The notes: generated by a model from the sequence alone, not told the origin. Counted from the first letter of the stretch, positions 37,728-47,420 are shown. The stretch: DNA of 64,000 nucleotides from Kumtagia sp963839725 (GCA_963839725.1 CAWIWT010000035.1:335995-399994); one strand, 5' to 3'. Numbers and translations: made by a program.

Positions 37728-38622
37728 AATCTTCAAACTAAATCAATAGGTTAAGAGCACGCGCTGGCCTGCCTTCGCCGCCCTGTCCCGGGTCAGCAGT
37801 GGGTCAGCAATTGGTGGTGATTTCAGGGATGATTTGCCCCCGTTCCGCCCGATCCCCCAGCGCGCGCTACCGGTCGGTCGTCGCGCGATTCAGAGGCGAA
37901 GAAGGCCAAGGCGCCGACGTGCGATGACTCTCTACCGGCGAGGGTGACGAAGTCGGCGCGCCCAGACGAAACCTCGCCCTTCGCCCTCAACAAAGGGAGG
38001 CCCCGGCCGCAGGCCGGTTAACAGGCCGACCACAGTTATCGGAGCCGCTCAGCGGCGGAGATCATGGCGGCCAGGGTGCAGCTGGGTAAAGGCGGTGAAG
38101 CGCGTATGCGCAGAGTCCGGGCCGAGCTAGGCCTGGCTGTTGAGCCGCCCTCCCGCTCCAAGGCCGGTCGCTCCCACAACCGTGCGGTACGGCCCTCTGT
38201 GGCCGGATGGCGGACGTCCGGCTGGGCTCGACGGTCGCCCGGGGGTTCGAAAACCGCAGTGAATGAGTATGTTACCCCCCACAACATGCATTTTTCCCTC
38301 AAAAAGTCCAAGCTGTAGAACGCGAGGGTCCCGGAAGGCCTGATTACACGCCGTAGCCTTGGCTGCGTCGCTTGAGTGAAACATGGGGGCTTTACCGGCG
38401 CGCTCGTTTGGGCCCAGTATGATGCGCTTGTCACCAGACGGCGACCTTGCCGGCCCTTGCACTACAAGGCCCGCTCTGGGTAAGAAACAGGTCGCTTCCG
38501 CCGAGCGCCGGAACGAGACAGTTGCGCCATCTCCCGATCTTCCTGGACGCCCCCAGAAAGGTCGAGATCCCGTCCCCTTGCTGACCTTCATTCGGTCAAA
38601 CGGGGTCAACCCAGGTCCTGTA
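37728..38622. other. Non-coding or fully decayed stretch after the tRNA
   Basis: About 0.9 kb with no ORF I recognise on either strand. Short open frames at 38064-38318 (+) and 38036-38434 (-) lack family motifs and ribosome sites. GGGTCAGCAGTGGGTCAGCA at about 37791 is a local direct repeat. No integrase is visible. Confidence 0.5.
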
Positions 38623-38855
38623 TCATCTTACATTCAAGCATGCGTAGGTGTGCCCCGTCGCCAAACCTACCCATCGTCCGTTGTGCTCCGCGATGAACGT
38701 CGCACGATCGCAGCCAATGGACGCGCCGACAGCCCGTTCGCGCCAGACATCGTCTGGATAGCGTTGCTCATGAGCAAGCGTCGAGCTATACGCCATCGGC
38801 GTTGTGGCGAAATGGCTGCCCTGGGCAAAGCAGGAGGCACGGTCATGAGACGACG
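38623..38855 (-). pseudogene. GNAT acetyltransferase N-terminal fragment
   Basis: On the minus strand one frame reads ATTPMAYSSTLAHEQRYPDD followed by VWRERAVGASIGCDRATFIA, EHNGRWVGLATG and a stop at 38623. This matches the N-terminal half of GNAT proteins that read AFGSTLAEE...DRATFIAE..GRWVG. The acetyl-CoA half is missing and no start codon fits. Recognised from pattern only. Confidence 0.5.
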
Positions 38856-38869
38856 GTTGATCATGCTCT

Positions 38870-39494
38870 GATACGCGGGTTGGTTACCGCAGGACCTGAT
38901 GCGTCCTCACTCCACAGAAGCTCTCCCCAGACCGGCCGACCTGCGCTTTGCGCCATCTCGAATGCCTCGTCAAGGCCGGGCACTGTGTGCATATCGATCG
39001 TTCGGGTGACGACGTCGTCGCCATGGCGTTCGACGCGCAACTGCGTCAATCGGTCCGGATGACCGCGAGCGCGGCGATCTGTGGAATACCGGCGAGCGCT
39101 GCCCGAAGATGGCTCAGCGAGGCGCTTCATCTTGCGGGTCGAGATTGCCGTCGCGGAAAAGCCTGGCCAGGAACTCCGACTGGTCGCGTGCCGGATCAAG
39201 GTGCAGCCGGGTCCGTTCCACGATCGTGTCGATAATTCGCTCACTGCGGTCACGAACGAGTTCAATGGTGTTCTGGCGGCCGCTTTCCGGGCGAGGAATC
39301 AGCGCGGCTGCGGTCACTGCGATGATGACACCGAACGTAACGGCCAATGCGACGCGGATCGGGACACGAGGCAGATGCCACGGTGGTGCTTCCTCGCCGC
39401 AAGTAGACCGAGATTTTTTGCTGCCTGCGAGTCCCGCCCCGGGAAGGAGCTTCCAGGTCAAAACTCTTCGCAGTTTCGGGCCGACAATGGACAT
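38870..39494 (-). pseudogene. Sensor-domain fragment of a membrane adenylate cyclase
   Basis: From 39494 the frame gives a membrane segment (VPIRVALAVTFGVIIAVTAA) and SERIIDTIVERTRLHLDPAR and ends after FRDGNLDPQDE. A second frame continues LSHLRAALAGIPQIAALAVI and RTD. A third continues TQLRVERHGDDVVTRTIDMH up to AGRPVWGELLWSEDASGP and stops at 38870. This order matches the extracellular sensor part of rhizobial class III cyclases; the HAMP and catalytic domains are gone. Two frameshifts plus truncation indicate a real pseudogene. Confidence 0.6.
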
Positions 39495-39596
39495 CTGACG
39501 ATCAGCGACGCGAGCAAGAGGAAGGGTACGAGTGGTCCGGGACGCTACCTCCCGTAAGGGCGCTCGCTGGATGGATAGAAGCCCTCGGCTCCAGTT

Positions 39597-40113
39597 TCAG
39601 TAGTGAAGGTGCAGCACAAACGGTGCTTGCTCGCCCCTCGGAACAACCACGAACAGGTTGTCGTATGCGCTTCTTTCGATTTTGACGTCCTCGGGATATC
39701 CAAACGCCTTGAGAATTCTGGAATGGTGCTCCAATGCCCGACCACAAGCACCCTGTCTTTGCCGTTCTCGGAGCGGAGGAGACGGACCAGGCCGTCGGTG
39801 TCCTCATCAGGAATGGACACGAATCTCGAGTCCACGGGCCGTCGCGAGAGGCCCGGCCGTCTCAACTGTGCGCTTGGCTTGCGTAGCATAGACAGCGGTG
39901 ATGCCGGCATCTTTCAGTCGCTCCGCCAACATCTTCGCCCGTTGTTGGCCGAACTCCGACAGCGGGGTTTCATAAATTTCATCAAGTTTCAGCGTCGACG
40001 GCGGATCGCTGTGTCGAACGATGTAGATCGCCTCCTGCGCACTAACCATATGTGGCAATACGGAGGATGCCGACAACTAAGCCGATCAGAAACCCGACGG
40101 CCCTGGATCTCAT
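39597..40113 (-). pseudogene. Histidine phosphatase family protein with several frameshifts
   Basis: From ATG 40113 a hydrophobic leader reads MRSRAVGFLIGLVVGILRIA. The frame then shifts into EAIYIVRHSDPPSTLKLDE, the RHG catalytic site of the phosphoglycerate-mutase/histidine phosphatase family, with SEFGQQRAKMLAERLKDAGI. A second shift gives IPDEDTDGLVRLLRSENGKD and VLVVGHWSTIPE (second catalytic His). A third, at GAATTC (39735-39740; one A missing), gives ILKAFGYPEDVKIERSAYDN and the end FVLHLHY at 39599-39597. Catalytic residues are all present, so read errors are possible, but three lesions in 500 bp favour decay. A secreted phosphatase is implied. Confidence 0.6.
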
Positions 40114-40497
40114 GGCGGTTGCTCCTGCGTCCGCACCTCTCCGGAGGAAACTTGCAGCGTAGCACGCAAGGCAGGCCGCAGATAGTCAGTTGGCTCTTCC
40201 CAATCCCAATCGCCCAAGAGGTGACAGAAGTCTCCGGCGGGCCAAGTCGGCTGAATGACAGCGACGGGTTCTAGCGACCGTAGAGGATGGGTAAACAGAT
40301 GTCCGCCCCCGGCGCGACTTTGCCGTTCGGGTTTGACCCTCTCCGGACCTTGGTTGAATTGAGTGGAAGGTCGGCTTGTGAGGTTGGAAGCGGACCGCCG
40401 GGCGCTTTGTGTGCGATCTGACTGCCCTAGGGTAGATGTGCGTTGAGATGGGTCCGGCGCAGGACTACCGTATCGAACAAGACTGATGGAGGAGCGG
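40114..40497. other. Intergenic stretch without a recognisable gene
   Basis: About 380 bp between the divergent histidine phosphatase remnant and the cupin gene. No conserved ORF, hairpin or repeat seen. Confidence 0.5.
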
Positions 40498-40998
40498 ATG
40501 GCGGAACCGGGGAGGAATGTACTCGGTGCCCAAGTGGACCGCGCACTCGAGGTGTTCGGCGAGACAGTGATCATCCATCGCGATCCGGCCGGAGCGCTTG
40601 TCGATGTGGCCGTGATCGAGGAGATCGTGCCTCCAGCCGTGGCCGCACCATTTCACCGACACCACAGGGAGGATGAGATCTCCTACGTGATCGAGGGGAC
40701 ATTTCGGATCTGGCGTGGCGATGAGGTGGTCGACGTCGGCCCGGGCGGCATCGCATTGCTACCCCGCCATCAGGTCAACCTTCAAGAACATTGGTACGGG
40801 CACGGCCGCCTCCTGAGTATCCGGCCCGGAGGTTTCGAACGCTTCTTCGAGGTAGTTGCTGAGCGCCGCCTCGGAGACGATGACACGGATGAGATTACGA
40901 GCGTTGCTGCCGAGTTCGGGCTGGAAATCCTGGGCCGCCACCGGCCTGAGCTTGCGGTGTCGGCTTCTGACCCTGGCTATCGTCTAATCGCGCGGTAA
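40498..40998 (+). CDS. Cupin domain-containing protein
   Basis: A 166-aa single-cupin protein. Motif 1 with metal His/Glu residues is PFHRHHREDEISYVIEGTFR, and motif 2 is around PGGIALLPRH. Residues just after, VNLQEHWYGHGR, look out of frame: read one base back they give TFKNIGTGT, the expected cupin strand. This suggests a pair of compensating indels. After that the frame returns to LLSIRPGGFERFFEVVAER, a typical end of this cupin group. Function unknown. The start at 40498 follows GGAGGAG closely; 40486 is an alternative. Confidence 0.75.
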   Translation: MAEPGRNVLGAQVDRALEVFGETVIIHRDPAGALVDVAVIEEIVPPAVAAPFHRHHREDEISYVIEGTFRIWRGDEVVDVGPGGIALLPRHQVNLQEHWYGHGRLLSIRPGGFERFFEVVAERRLGDDDTDEITSVAAEFGLEILGRHRPELAVSASDPGYRLIAR

Positions 40999-41232
40999 AA
41001 TGCAGACCTTTTGGACGTCGGGGCTGTCGTTTGCCGGGAGCAGTGTCGTGTTCGCGGTCGACATAAAGTCGCCGCATGATGGGGCTTCGCGGGTGGAACC
41101 TTCCAATGTGTGAAACGCACGCTACCGGCACAATGGCTCGAAGGTGCAACAGCCTCGGCGGAATGGTTCGTCCACGTCCCGGCAGGGACGCCTCGACGCG
41201 CCTCAGGGCAGGCGCATGTGAGCTTGCTGTTG

Positions 41233-41836
41233 TCAAGCCATAACACTGGTCGCCCGGCTGAACAGCTCACCGGATTTCAGCATCGCATGCATGATGACAG
41301 CCAGCTTGCGCGCCACGGCCACGGCCGCACGCTTGAAGCCGATCTTCTCCCTCAGCTTCAGCCCCGAGGCGCCCAGGTCGCTTTCGCGTAAGCGCGCGTC
41401 AGGATCACGGTCGCCGCTTCATAGAGCAGTCCCCCTCAGATGAGCGTTGCCGCGCCGGGAGATGTGGCCGTCATAATCGACTTCGCCGGACTGGTAGCGA
41501 CGGGTGGTCAGCCCAGCCACGCGCCGACCGAGCGTGACTTTTTGAAGTTCGTCGGATCCTCGATGGCGGTCGTGAACGAGGTTGCGGTGACCGCGCCAAC
41601 CCCTGGGATCGACATCAGCAGCCGACAGGCGCCTGCCGGGCGCCGGCGAGAAGCTGCCGCCCAAGCCCGGCGGCACGGCTGCGCATGCTGCGCCAGGCCT
41701 CAAGAACCGGCAGGATGATCCGGGCAAGCGCTTGCTGGCCGGCCAGCAGGCGCCGGACATTGTCTTCGAACTTGCCGCCCACAACAACCGGCAGAATTGA
41801 CCCAACGCGGACCTTCGTGTCGATCACCTGGAAGGG
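41233..41836 (-). pseudogene. IS110 family transposase remnant
   Basis: The C-terminal half of an IS110-type transposase in at least two frames. It shows DTKVRVGSILPVVVGGKFED and later GLTTRRYQSGEVDYDGHISR, the Ser-containing motif, then KIGFKRAAVAVARKLAVIMH and a stop at 41233. It is clearly related to, but different from, the intact copy at 53589. The DEDD half is missing. It lies directly upstream of the leader of the sulfite-oxidase-like gene. Confidence 0.8.
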
Positions 41837-41929
41837 CCGCAAGTTGACGCGAAGCCGCCATTGACAACCAGGGAGATAGGCAGTCTGCCCGACCTCCGGA
41901 GACCGCGAGGGTGCGTCCGCGGGCGGCGC

Positions 41930-42142
41930 TTTGCTCTCGCTAGGGACGCTGATAAGGCGTATGGTTTCTGATCGCTGGCTGGGACCTCACGGGCTAACGA
42001 CTGAGAGCGGAAGACTCCCGCCCTAGAGACGCGGCGCTCCTAGTTCGCTTTGTTCGGCGCGCTCACCAGATTGCCTATCTCTGCCGGAATCGCCTTGCTC
42101 GATTCCGGCCGCAATCGTTTTTTTCGCCGGAGGAGAAATCAC
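41930..42142 (+). promoter_or_regulatory. Conserved leader, copy A, upstream of the molybdoenzyme gene
   Basis: About 210 nt similar to 43473-43686. Shared blocks in order: CTCGCT, GATAA, GCGTATG, ATCGCTGGC-GGGA, CGACTGAGAGC, AAGACTCCCGCC, TCTCTGCC, TTGCTCGATT and a final T7. Near the 3' end GCCGGAATCG can pair with CGATTCCGGC, or CGATT can pair with AATCG directly before TTTTTTT. These alternatives resemble an antiterminator/terminator switch, and the ribosome site follows at once. Confidence 0.5.
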
Positions 42143-43309
42143 ATGCATCACCTTCCACGCCGCGAATTTATCCTTCAAGGCAGCGCCGCCCTCGGCGCGC
42201 TGGCGTTCTTCCATTCACGGTTTGCCCACGCCTTTCCAAGCCGGGCAGGTGAGACCGTGATCCCGTGGCTTGATCAACCGTCGCCCAATCCCGTTCCGGC
42301 GGTCATCCAGAGCCAACTTGTCTGGGAGGATTTGGATTCATGGGTGACACCCAATGACAAGTTCTTCAGCATCGCGCATTTTGATCGGCCAACCATTGAC
42401 GCGAATGCCTGGAAGCTGGAAATCGATGGGTTAGTGAAGAAGCCCCTGAGCCTGTCGCTCGCCGATCTCAAGGCGCGGCCACGCCAGGAGGTGGTTTTCA
42501 CACTTGAATGTTCGGGCAATCACGGTTTTCCATTTTTTACCGGCGGCATCGGAAACGCCCGCTGGGCTGGCACGCCGCTCGCTGCCATTCTTGAAGAGGC
42601 AGGCGTGAAAGAAAACGGCATCGAAGTTGTTTTTTGGGGCACTGATGTTGGTGACATCGCTCTCAAGGACGACGTTCGCGATGTCAAGATGCATCAGAAC
42701 TTCGCCCGCAGCATGTCGCTCACCGATGCGATGAGCCCCAACAACATCCTCTGCTACGAGATGAACGGGGCCGCCCTGCCGGAACCCAACGGTTTCCCGG
42801 TGCGGCTCATCGCACCCGGCTGGTACGGCATCGCCAACGTCAAATGGCTCAAGCGCATTGAGATACGCAACACGCGCTTCATGAGTCTGCTGATGGGGCG
42901 AGACTACGTCACCATCCGCGAGGAAGAACACGATGGCGAGACGGTGTGGGCCGAGACCTCGGTCGGCCGTGCGTTGCTGAAGTCCGCGCCTGCCAGAGTG
43001 ACGCGCAGCGATGCCGGATACCGGATCAGCGGTGCGGCCTGGGGTGCTCCCATCGCCAAGGTCGAAGTGAAGATTGATGATGGCCCATGGCTCGAGGCGA
43101 CGATCGACCATGGTGAAGAAGCTGAATTCGCGTGGGTAATCTGGTATCTGGATTGGCAAGACCCGGCACCCGGCGAGCATAGCGTCACATCCCGAGCGAT
43201 CACTGCATCGGGGCAGGTCCAACCCGCAATGGACGATCCCCTCATCGCCAAAAAACACACATACTGGGAAAGCAATGGCCAGGTGACGCGCCGTATACGC
43301 ATCGCTTGA
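42143..43309 (+). CDS. Sulfite-oxidase-like molybdopterin-dependent oxidoreductase, Tat-exported
   Basis: A 388-aa periplasmic molybdoenzyme of the sulfite oxidase fold. The N-terminus has a Tat signal (RREFILQGSAALGALAFF). The molybdopterin domain carries the Mo-ligating Cys in FTLECSGNHGFPFF (about residue 123) and RLIAPGWYGIANVKWLKRIE. The C-terminal Mo-co dimerisation domain spans about 280-388 (GAAWGAPIAKVEVKIDDGPW). The partner could be sulfite or another oxyanion; no cytochrome gene is adjacent. The ATG at 42143 has GGAGGAG 7 nt upstream. It shares a long leader with the binding-protein gene at 43687, so the two are probably co-regulated. Confidence 0.88.
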   Translation: MHHLPRREFILQGSAALGALAFFHSRFAHAFPSRAGETVIPWLDQPSPNPVPAVIQSQLVWEDLDSWVTPNDKFFSIAHFDRPTIDANAWKLEIDGLVKKPLSLSLADLKARPRQEVVFTLECSGNHGFPFFTGGIGNARWAGTPLAAILEEAGVKENGIEVVFWGTDVGDIALKDDVRDVKMHQNFARSMSLTDAMSPNNILCYEMNGAALPEPNGFPVRLIAPGWYGIANVKWLKRIEIRNTRFMSLLMGRDYVTIREEEHDGETVWAETSVGRALLKSAPARVTRSDAGYRISGAAWGAPIAKVEVKIDDGPWLEATIDHGEEAEFAWVIWYLDWQDPAPGEHSVTSRAITASGQVQPAMDDPLIAKKHTYWESNGQVTRRIRIA

Positions 43310-43472
43310 GACTTGGCGGGCAGGCGGAAAGTGGCGCAGGCATACGGCGATGCCCTTGAGGTCACGCTCCCCAGGGTATCCGGCCGCTGGGTCGACTCTG
43401 GTGCCAGGCGATACTCGACGTGACCCCGATGCACGAAGCCATCTTCAGCGACGGTCAGGAGGGTCATTGTTC
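43310..43472. other. Short intergenic stretch before leader B
   Basis: No gene seen. It separates the molybdoenzyme stop from the second conserved leader. Confidence 0.4.
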
Positions 43473-43686
43473 ATTCGCCCTCGCTGACGGCGCAGATAAA
43501 GCGTATGATCGTTCATCGCTGGCGGGGATCGTTCGCGCGCCAGCGACTGAGAGCACAAGACTCCCGCCTACACAGGGCGCGCTCCACACTCGACACCATT
43601 TTGCGCGCGCACTGAGACTGTCTGTCTCTGCCTGAAGTTCTTTTGCTCGATTTTGGCTGGAATTTTTTTCAAAAGGGAGCGGTCCG
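43473..43686 (+). promoter_or_regulatory. Conserved leader, copy B, upstream of the NMT1-type binding protein gene
   Basis: The second copy of the leader at 41930. Blocks GATAA, GCGTATG, ATCGCTGGC, CGACTGAGAGC, AAGACTCCCGCC, TCTCTGCC, TTGCTCGATT and T7 are kept, while the sequence between them differs. The two copies are equal in length within a few nt. The 3' hairpin is weaker than in copy A (GCC/GGC base with partial pairing). Confidence 0.5.
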
Positions 43687-44694
43687 ATGCCAATCATTCA
43701 AGATCGTCGCACTTTCGTAGCTGGCCTAGCAGCTGCTGGCACTGCAAGCCTCATCGGCACTTCGACATCGGCGAGGGCCGAGCCGCCCCCGGAAACGACC
43801 ACCGTTCGCTTGGGGAAGTGGGGTGCTTACTGCTGGGCTTCAGTCTTCCTCGCTGGCGAGTTGATGCGCGCCGACGGCATCACCGACGTCCGCTATGTGA
43901 CAGGTGACACCAGTGTCGACAATTCTCAATGGCTCGCCCGGGGTGACACGGATTTCGACATGAACATGCCGTCGATGCACATAACGTCCATCGAGGCCGG
44001 CGTACCAATCAAGGTACTAACCGGCGTGCATTTCGGGTGCTTCGAACTGATGGCCAACGCCAGCGTCCAATCCGTGACGGATATGCGGGGCAAGCGTGTG
44101 GGGGTTTGGTTCCTGGATTCGCATCCACACAAGCTGACAAGCCTCATAGCCAACTATGTCGGGCTCGATCCCGTCCATGATATTGAGTGGGTCGTGACCG
44201 GTAACTCGGTCCAAGACTTTGTCGACGGGAAAATCGATGCGTTCCTCACCGCTACGCCCGAACCACAAATCCTGCGCGCGCAGAAAAACTTCCCCGGCCA
44301 CACGGTCGTCAACATCGCCGTCGACGAGCCATGGTCGCAGTATTTCTGCTGCATGGTCGCAGGCAGCACGGATTATGTGACCAAATACCCGGTAGCGACC
44401 AAGCGTGTCTTGCGCGCCATCCTCAAGGCCGCCGACTTCTGTGCTTCGAACCCGGAATTGGCGGCACAGGAGCTGGTCGATCGAGGCTTTCTGCCCAATT
44501 ATGACTATGCGCTGGCGACGCTGAACGAGGCCCCGCACGACAAGTGGCGAGACTATGATGCTGAAGACACGGTGCGCTTCTATGCCCTCCGCATGCACGA
44601 GACGGGCATGATCAAGTCGAGCCCGCAGAAGATCATCGCCGACGGCACCGATTGGCGCTTCCTCAACGAGCTGAAGCGCGAGTTAAAGACGTGA
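43687..44694 (+). CDS. NMT1/THI5-like ABC transporter substrate-binding protein
   Basis: A 335-aa periplasmic binding protein of the nitrate/sulfonate/HMP-precursor (NMT1/THI5) type. A Tat-like twin-Arg leader is present (QDRRTFVAGLAAAGTASLIG). The mature part shows VRLGKWGAYCWASVFLAGEL, the MRGKRVGVWFLDSHPHKL hinge and YPVATKRVLRAILKAADFCA. Ligand unknown. No permease or ATPase is adjacent, so it may serve a transporter encoded elsewhere. A conserved leader precedes it, and a paralogue follows 40 nt later. Confidence 0.87.
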   Translation: MPIIQDRRTFVAGLAAAGTASLIGTSTSARAEPPPETTTVRLGKWGAYCWASVFLAGELMRADGITDVRYVTGDTSVDNSQWLARGDTDFDMNMPSMHITSIEAGVPIKVLTGVHFGCFELMANASVQSVTDMRGKRVGVWFLDSHPHKLTSLIANYVGLDPVHDIEWVVTGNSVQDFVDGKIDAFLTATPEPQILRAQKNFPGHTVVNIAVDEPWSQYFCCMVAGSTDYVTKYPVATKRVLRAILKAADFCASNPELAAQELVDRGFLPNYDYALATLNEAPHDKWRDYDAEDTVRFYALRMHETGMIKSSPQKIIADGTDWRFLNELKRELKT

Positions 44695-44734
44695 GCGCCA
44701 GTACACGGCGGCCCTTTTCGAGGAGGAGATCCCC

Positions 44735-45741
44735 ATGCAGATCATCCAGAACCGCCGCTCTTTTCTGGCCGGCGCTGCGGCGGCCGGCACTGCGGGCCTG
44801 ATCGGCACCGCGACCGAGCCTGGGCCGAGGCGCCGCCGGAAACGACCTCCGTTCGCCTGCCGCGGTGGATCGATGGCGCCTACTGCTGGGCGGGGATGTA
44901 CCTGGCCGGAGAGCTCCTCAAAGCGGAGGGCTTCACCGACGTACGCTACGTGCAGGGCGACGAGAAAGTCGATCAAGCGGTGTGGATTGCACGCGGCGAG
45001 ACGGATTTCAGCATGAACTATGCTCCGGTCCATGTCGCATCGATCGACGCGGGCGTACCAATCAAGGTGCTTGGCGGTCTGCACTCCGGGTGCCTCGAAC
45101 TGATCGCCAACGACAGCGTCGAAGGCATCTCGGACCTCAAGGGCAAGCGCGTGGGCATGCACGACATCGATGCGCCGTCGCGCGTGCTGGTCGCCCTGAT
45201 GGCCGCCTATATCGGACTGGATCCCAACAATGACTTCGAATGGGTTCAGGAAGCAAGCCGGTGGAAGCCTTCGCCAAAGGAAAGTTCGATGCATATCTCT
45301 TCACGCCGCCGGAGACGCAGCAACTGCGCGCCAAGAAAATCGGCCACACGATCCTCAACACGACCCTCGACAGCCCTTGGTCGCAGCATTTCTGCTGCAT
45401 GGTTTCTGCCACTGCGGACTACGTCGAACAGGTATCCGGTGGCGACCAAGCGCGTGCTCAGGGCCATCGTCAAGGGCGCCGACCTCTGCGCGTCGGATCC
45501 CGCATGGAGTGCAGGGCAGATGGTCGAGCGAGGCTTCGTCCACAGCTACGAATACGCGCTGCAAACACTGAGCGATACGCGGTACGACGTCTGGCGGGAC
45601 TACGACCCCGAAGCTTCGGTACGCTTCTACGCACTTCGGATGCAGGAGACGGGTATGATCAAGTCCAGTCCGCAAGAGATCATCGCCAACGGGACGGACT
45701 GGCGCTTCGTCAACGAGCTGAAGCGCGAGTTGAAGACGTGA
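44735..45741 (+). pseudogene. Second NMT1-type binding protein, several frameshifts
   Basis: A tandem paralogue of 43687. The leader MQIIQNRRSFLAGAAAAGTA is followed by loss of frame at about 44815. The frame returns in MYLAGELLKAEGFTDVRYVQ at 44896, is lost again at about 45250 (where the other frame reads VEAFAKGKFDAYLFTPPETQ) and recovers at about 45430 as YPVATKRVLRAIVKGADLCA to a normal end (NELKRELKT, identical to the first copy). GGAGGAG precedes the ATG. The compensating indels could be read errors, but their density suggests a decaying duplicate. Confidence 0.75.
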
Positions 45742-45865
45742 CCAGGCGGCCGGCAGGCGTCCGTTATTGGCCCTGCTCGCCGCGCCGGCGTAGGCGCGTG
45801 TCAGCTGGGACAGCCGACAAACAGACAACGTCCAAGTGGCTAGGGGCAACTACGGGAGGCCCAAC

Positions 45866-47219
45866 ATGCTCAGTGCGTTAAGCAAGGCCTGTATGGTGAT
45901 CCTTTTGTCAGGGAGCTGCGCTTTCGCCCAATCGGATGCGATAGAGCCGAAAGCGGGAACGTGGAAGACATGGGTGATCACGTCAGGCAAGGACTTCCGA
46001 GTCGCCCCTCCACCGGATGCTTCCGCAACCGAGCTGGAGCAGCTCCACGATCTTGTCGCAAAGAACGATGCGCAGGTCGCCGCCAAGATCACGTTCTGGG
46101 ACGCCGGTTCGCCCGGCTATCGATGGATCGAGCTTGTCAACAATCGCCTTCTCGCTGGCCAGCCGATCCCCAATGCGCACCGCGTCTACACCTATTTGAC
46201 GATGGCGATCTACGACGCCACCATCGCGGCGTGGGAGTCGAAGTACTTCTACAATCGGCCGCGTCCGAGCGAGGTGGACGCGACACTGCCGACTGCACTG
46301 CCTACGCCTCGGAGTCCCGCTTATCCATCTGAACACGCAGCTACCGCCGGAGCCGCCGCGGCGGTTCTTTCCTATTTTTTTCCGGACGAGGCGTCGTCGT
46401 TCCAGGCGATGGCCGAAGAAGCGGCGCAGTCGCGTGTGCTTGCCGGTGTCCAGTTCCCGAGCGACTCTTCCGCCGGCCTGGAGTTGGGGCGACGAGTGGC
46501 AGAGCAGGTGATTGCGCGGGCAAAGGCCGATGGCTCCGACGCAGTTTGGACCGGCACGGTTCCGACCGGGCCGTGCAAGTGGGTTGGAGACAAGCCAGGC
46601 AATGCAACCATGCCAAACTGGAAGCCGATCCTGCTTGACGGCAGCCAATGAATTCAGGCCGACGGCTCCACCCGACTGCAAGTCCGCAGCCGTAAAAGCG
46701 GAGACGGACGCGGTTCGGCAGTTTGATCGAAAATTTCCCAACAACTACAAAGCTTTCTACTGGCAAAGTCCGTCCGGCATTTTTACCAGCTGGTATGACT
46801 ATGCCAGCAGGTGGATGTTTGAGGATAAGACGGACTCGAATCCGCCGCGCGCCGCACGCGCCTATGCGATGCTCGCAGCGGTCTACTACGACGCGTTCAT
46901 TGCAAGCAACGACGGGAAGTTCGCCTATTGGTACCTGCGGCCCAACCAGCTTGATCCGAGCATCACTCCCCTGTTCGCGGTGCCGCCCTTTCCGAGTTAT
47001 CCGTCAAATCACTCCACTCTCTCAACGGCGCGTTGCGAGATCCTGGCGTACCTGTTCCCCAGCCATGCGGAGTTCATCCGCGCGGTCGGCAAAGAGGCGG
47101 GCGATTCCCGCATCTGGGCCGGCATACACTACGAAATGGACAACAAGGCAGGCGTCACACTCGGCAAAGCCGTCGCGGGGAAATTCATCGAGCGGGCAAG
47201 AACAGACGGAGCAGACTAG
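45866..47219 (+). CDS. Vanadium haloperoxidase-like PAP2 superfamily protein, frameshift near 46646
   Basis: About 450 aa if one C of GCC near 46646 is removed, which joins ILLDGS to NEFRPTAPPDCKS. It has a Sec signal peptide (MLSALSKACMVILLSGSCAFA). Two PAP2/vanadate motif sets are visible. First half: KYFYNRPRPSE, YPSEHAATAG and SRVLAGVQFPSD, where the usual last His is Gln. Second half: KFAYWYLRPNQ, PSYPSNHSTLS and DSRIWAGIHYEMD, complete. The protein may be a periplasmic acid phosphatase or haloperoxidase. GGGAGG lies 6 nt before the ATG at 45866. Uncorrected, the first reading ends at 46651 and the second at 47219. Confidence 0.75.
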
Positions 47220-47274
47220 CGGCCCCGACCTGACGACCAAATGTCCATATTGGCGCTGGAAACGGGAGTTTGAT

Positions 47275-47345
47275 CGAGCACACCGAAAGTCCGCTCATGG
47301 CGCAACCTTCCCCTTCGAGAACCGGAAGAATTGACCCCATTACGG
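47275..47345. repeat. Dispersed intergenic repeat, copy 1
   Basis: TCATGGCGCAACCTTCCCC...TTCGAGAA...AGAAGAATTGACCC-type sequence similar to 51020-51085; a shorter match (GGCAGAATTGACCC) lies at about 41793. Nature unknown. Confidence 0.45.
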
Positions 47346-47420
47346 ACGTCTGCCCAAAACTAAGTGCGAGATCTCCAGGTGATGAATGGCCGCACAATCA
47401 AGGGAACAGCCTCCGCGCAT

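Noticed and set aside
37728..38622. Integrase or phage gene expected next to the tRNA
   Set aside because: No tyrosine-recombinase motif (Arg-His-x-x-His...Tyr) found in any frame here.
41985..42030. CTGAGA in the conserved leaders suggested a TPP riboswitch, since NMT1/THI5-like genes can be thiamine-regulated
   Set aside because: The other TPP elements (the CCUGAUCUGGAUAAUGCCAGCG-type half) do not follow CTGAGA in the required order; GATAA lies before it. Not a TPP riboswitch by eye.
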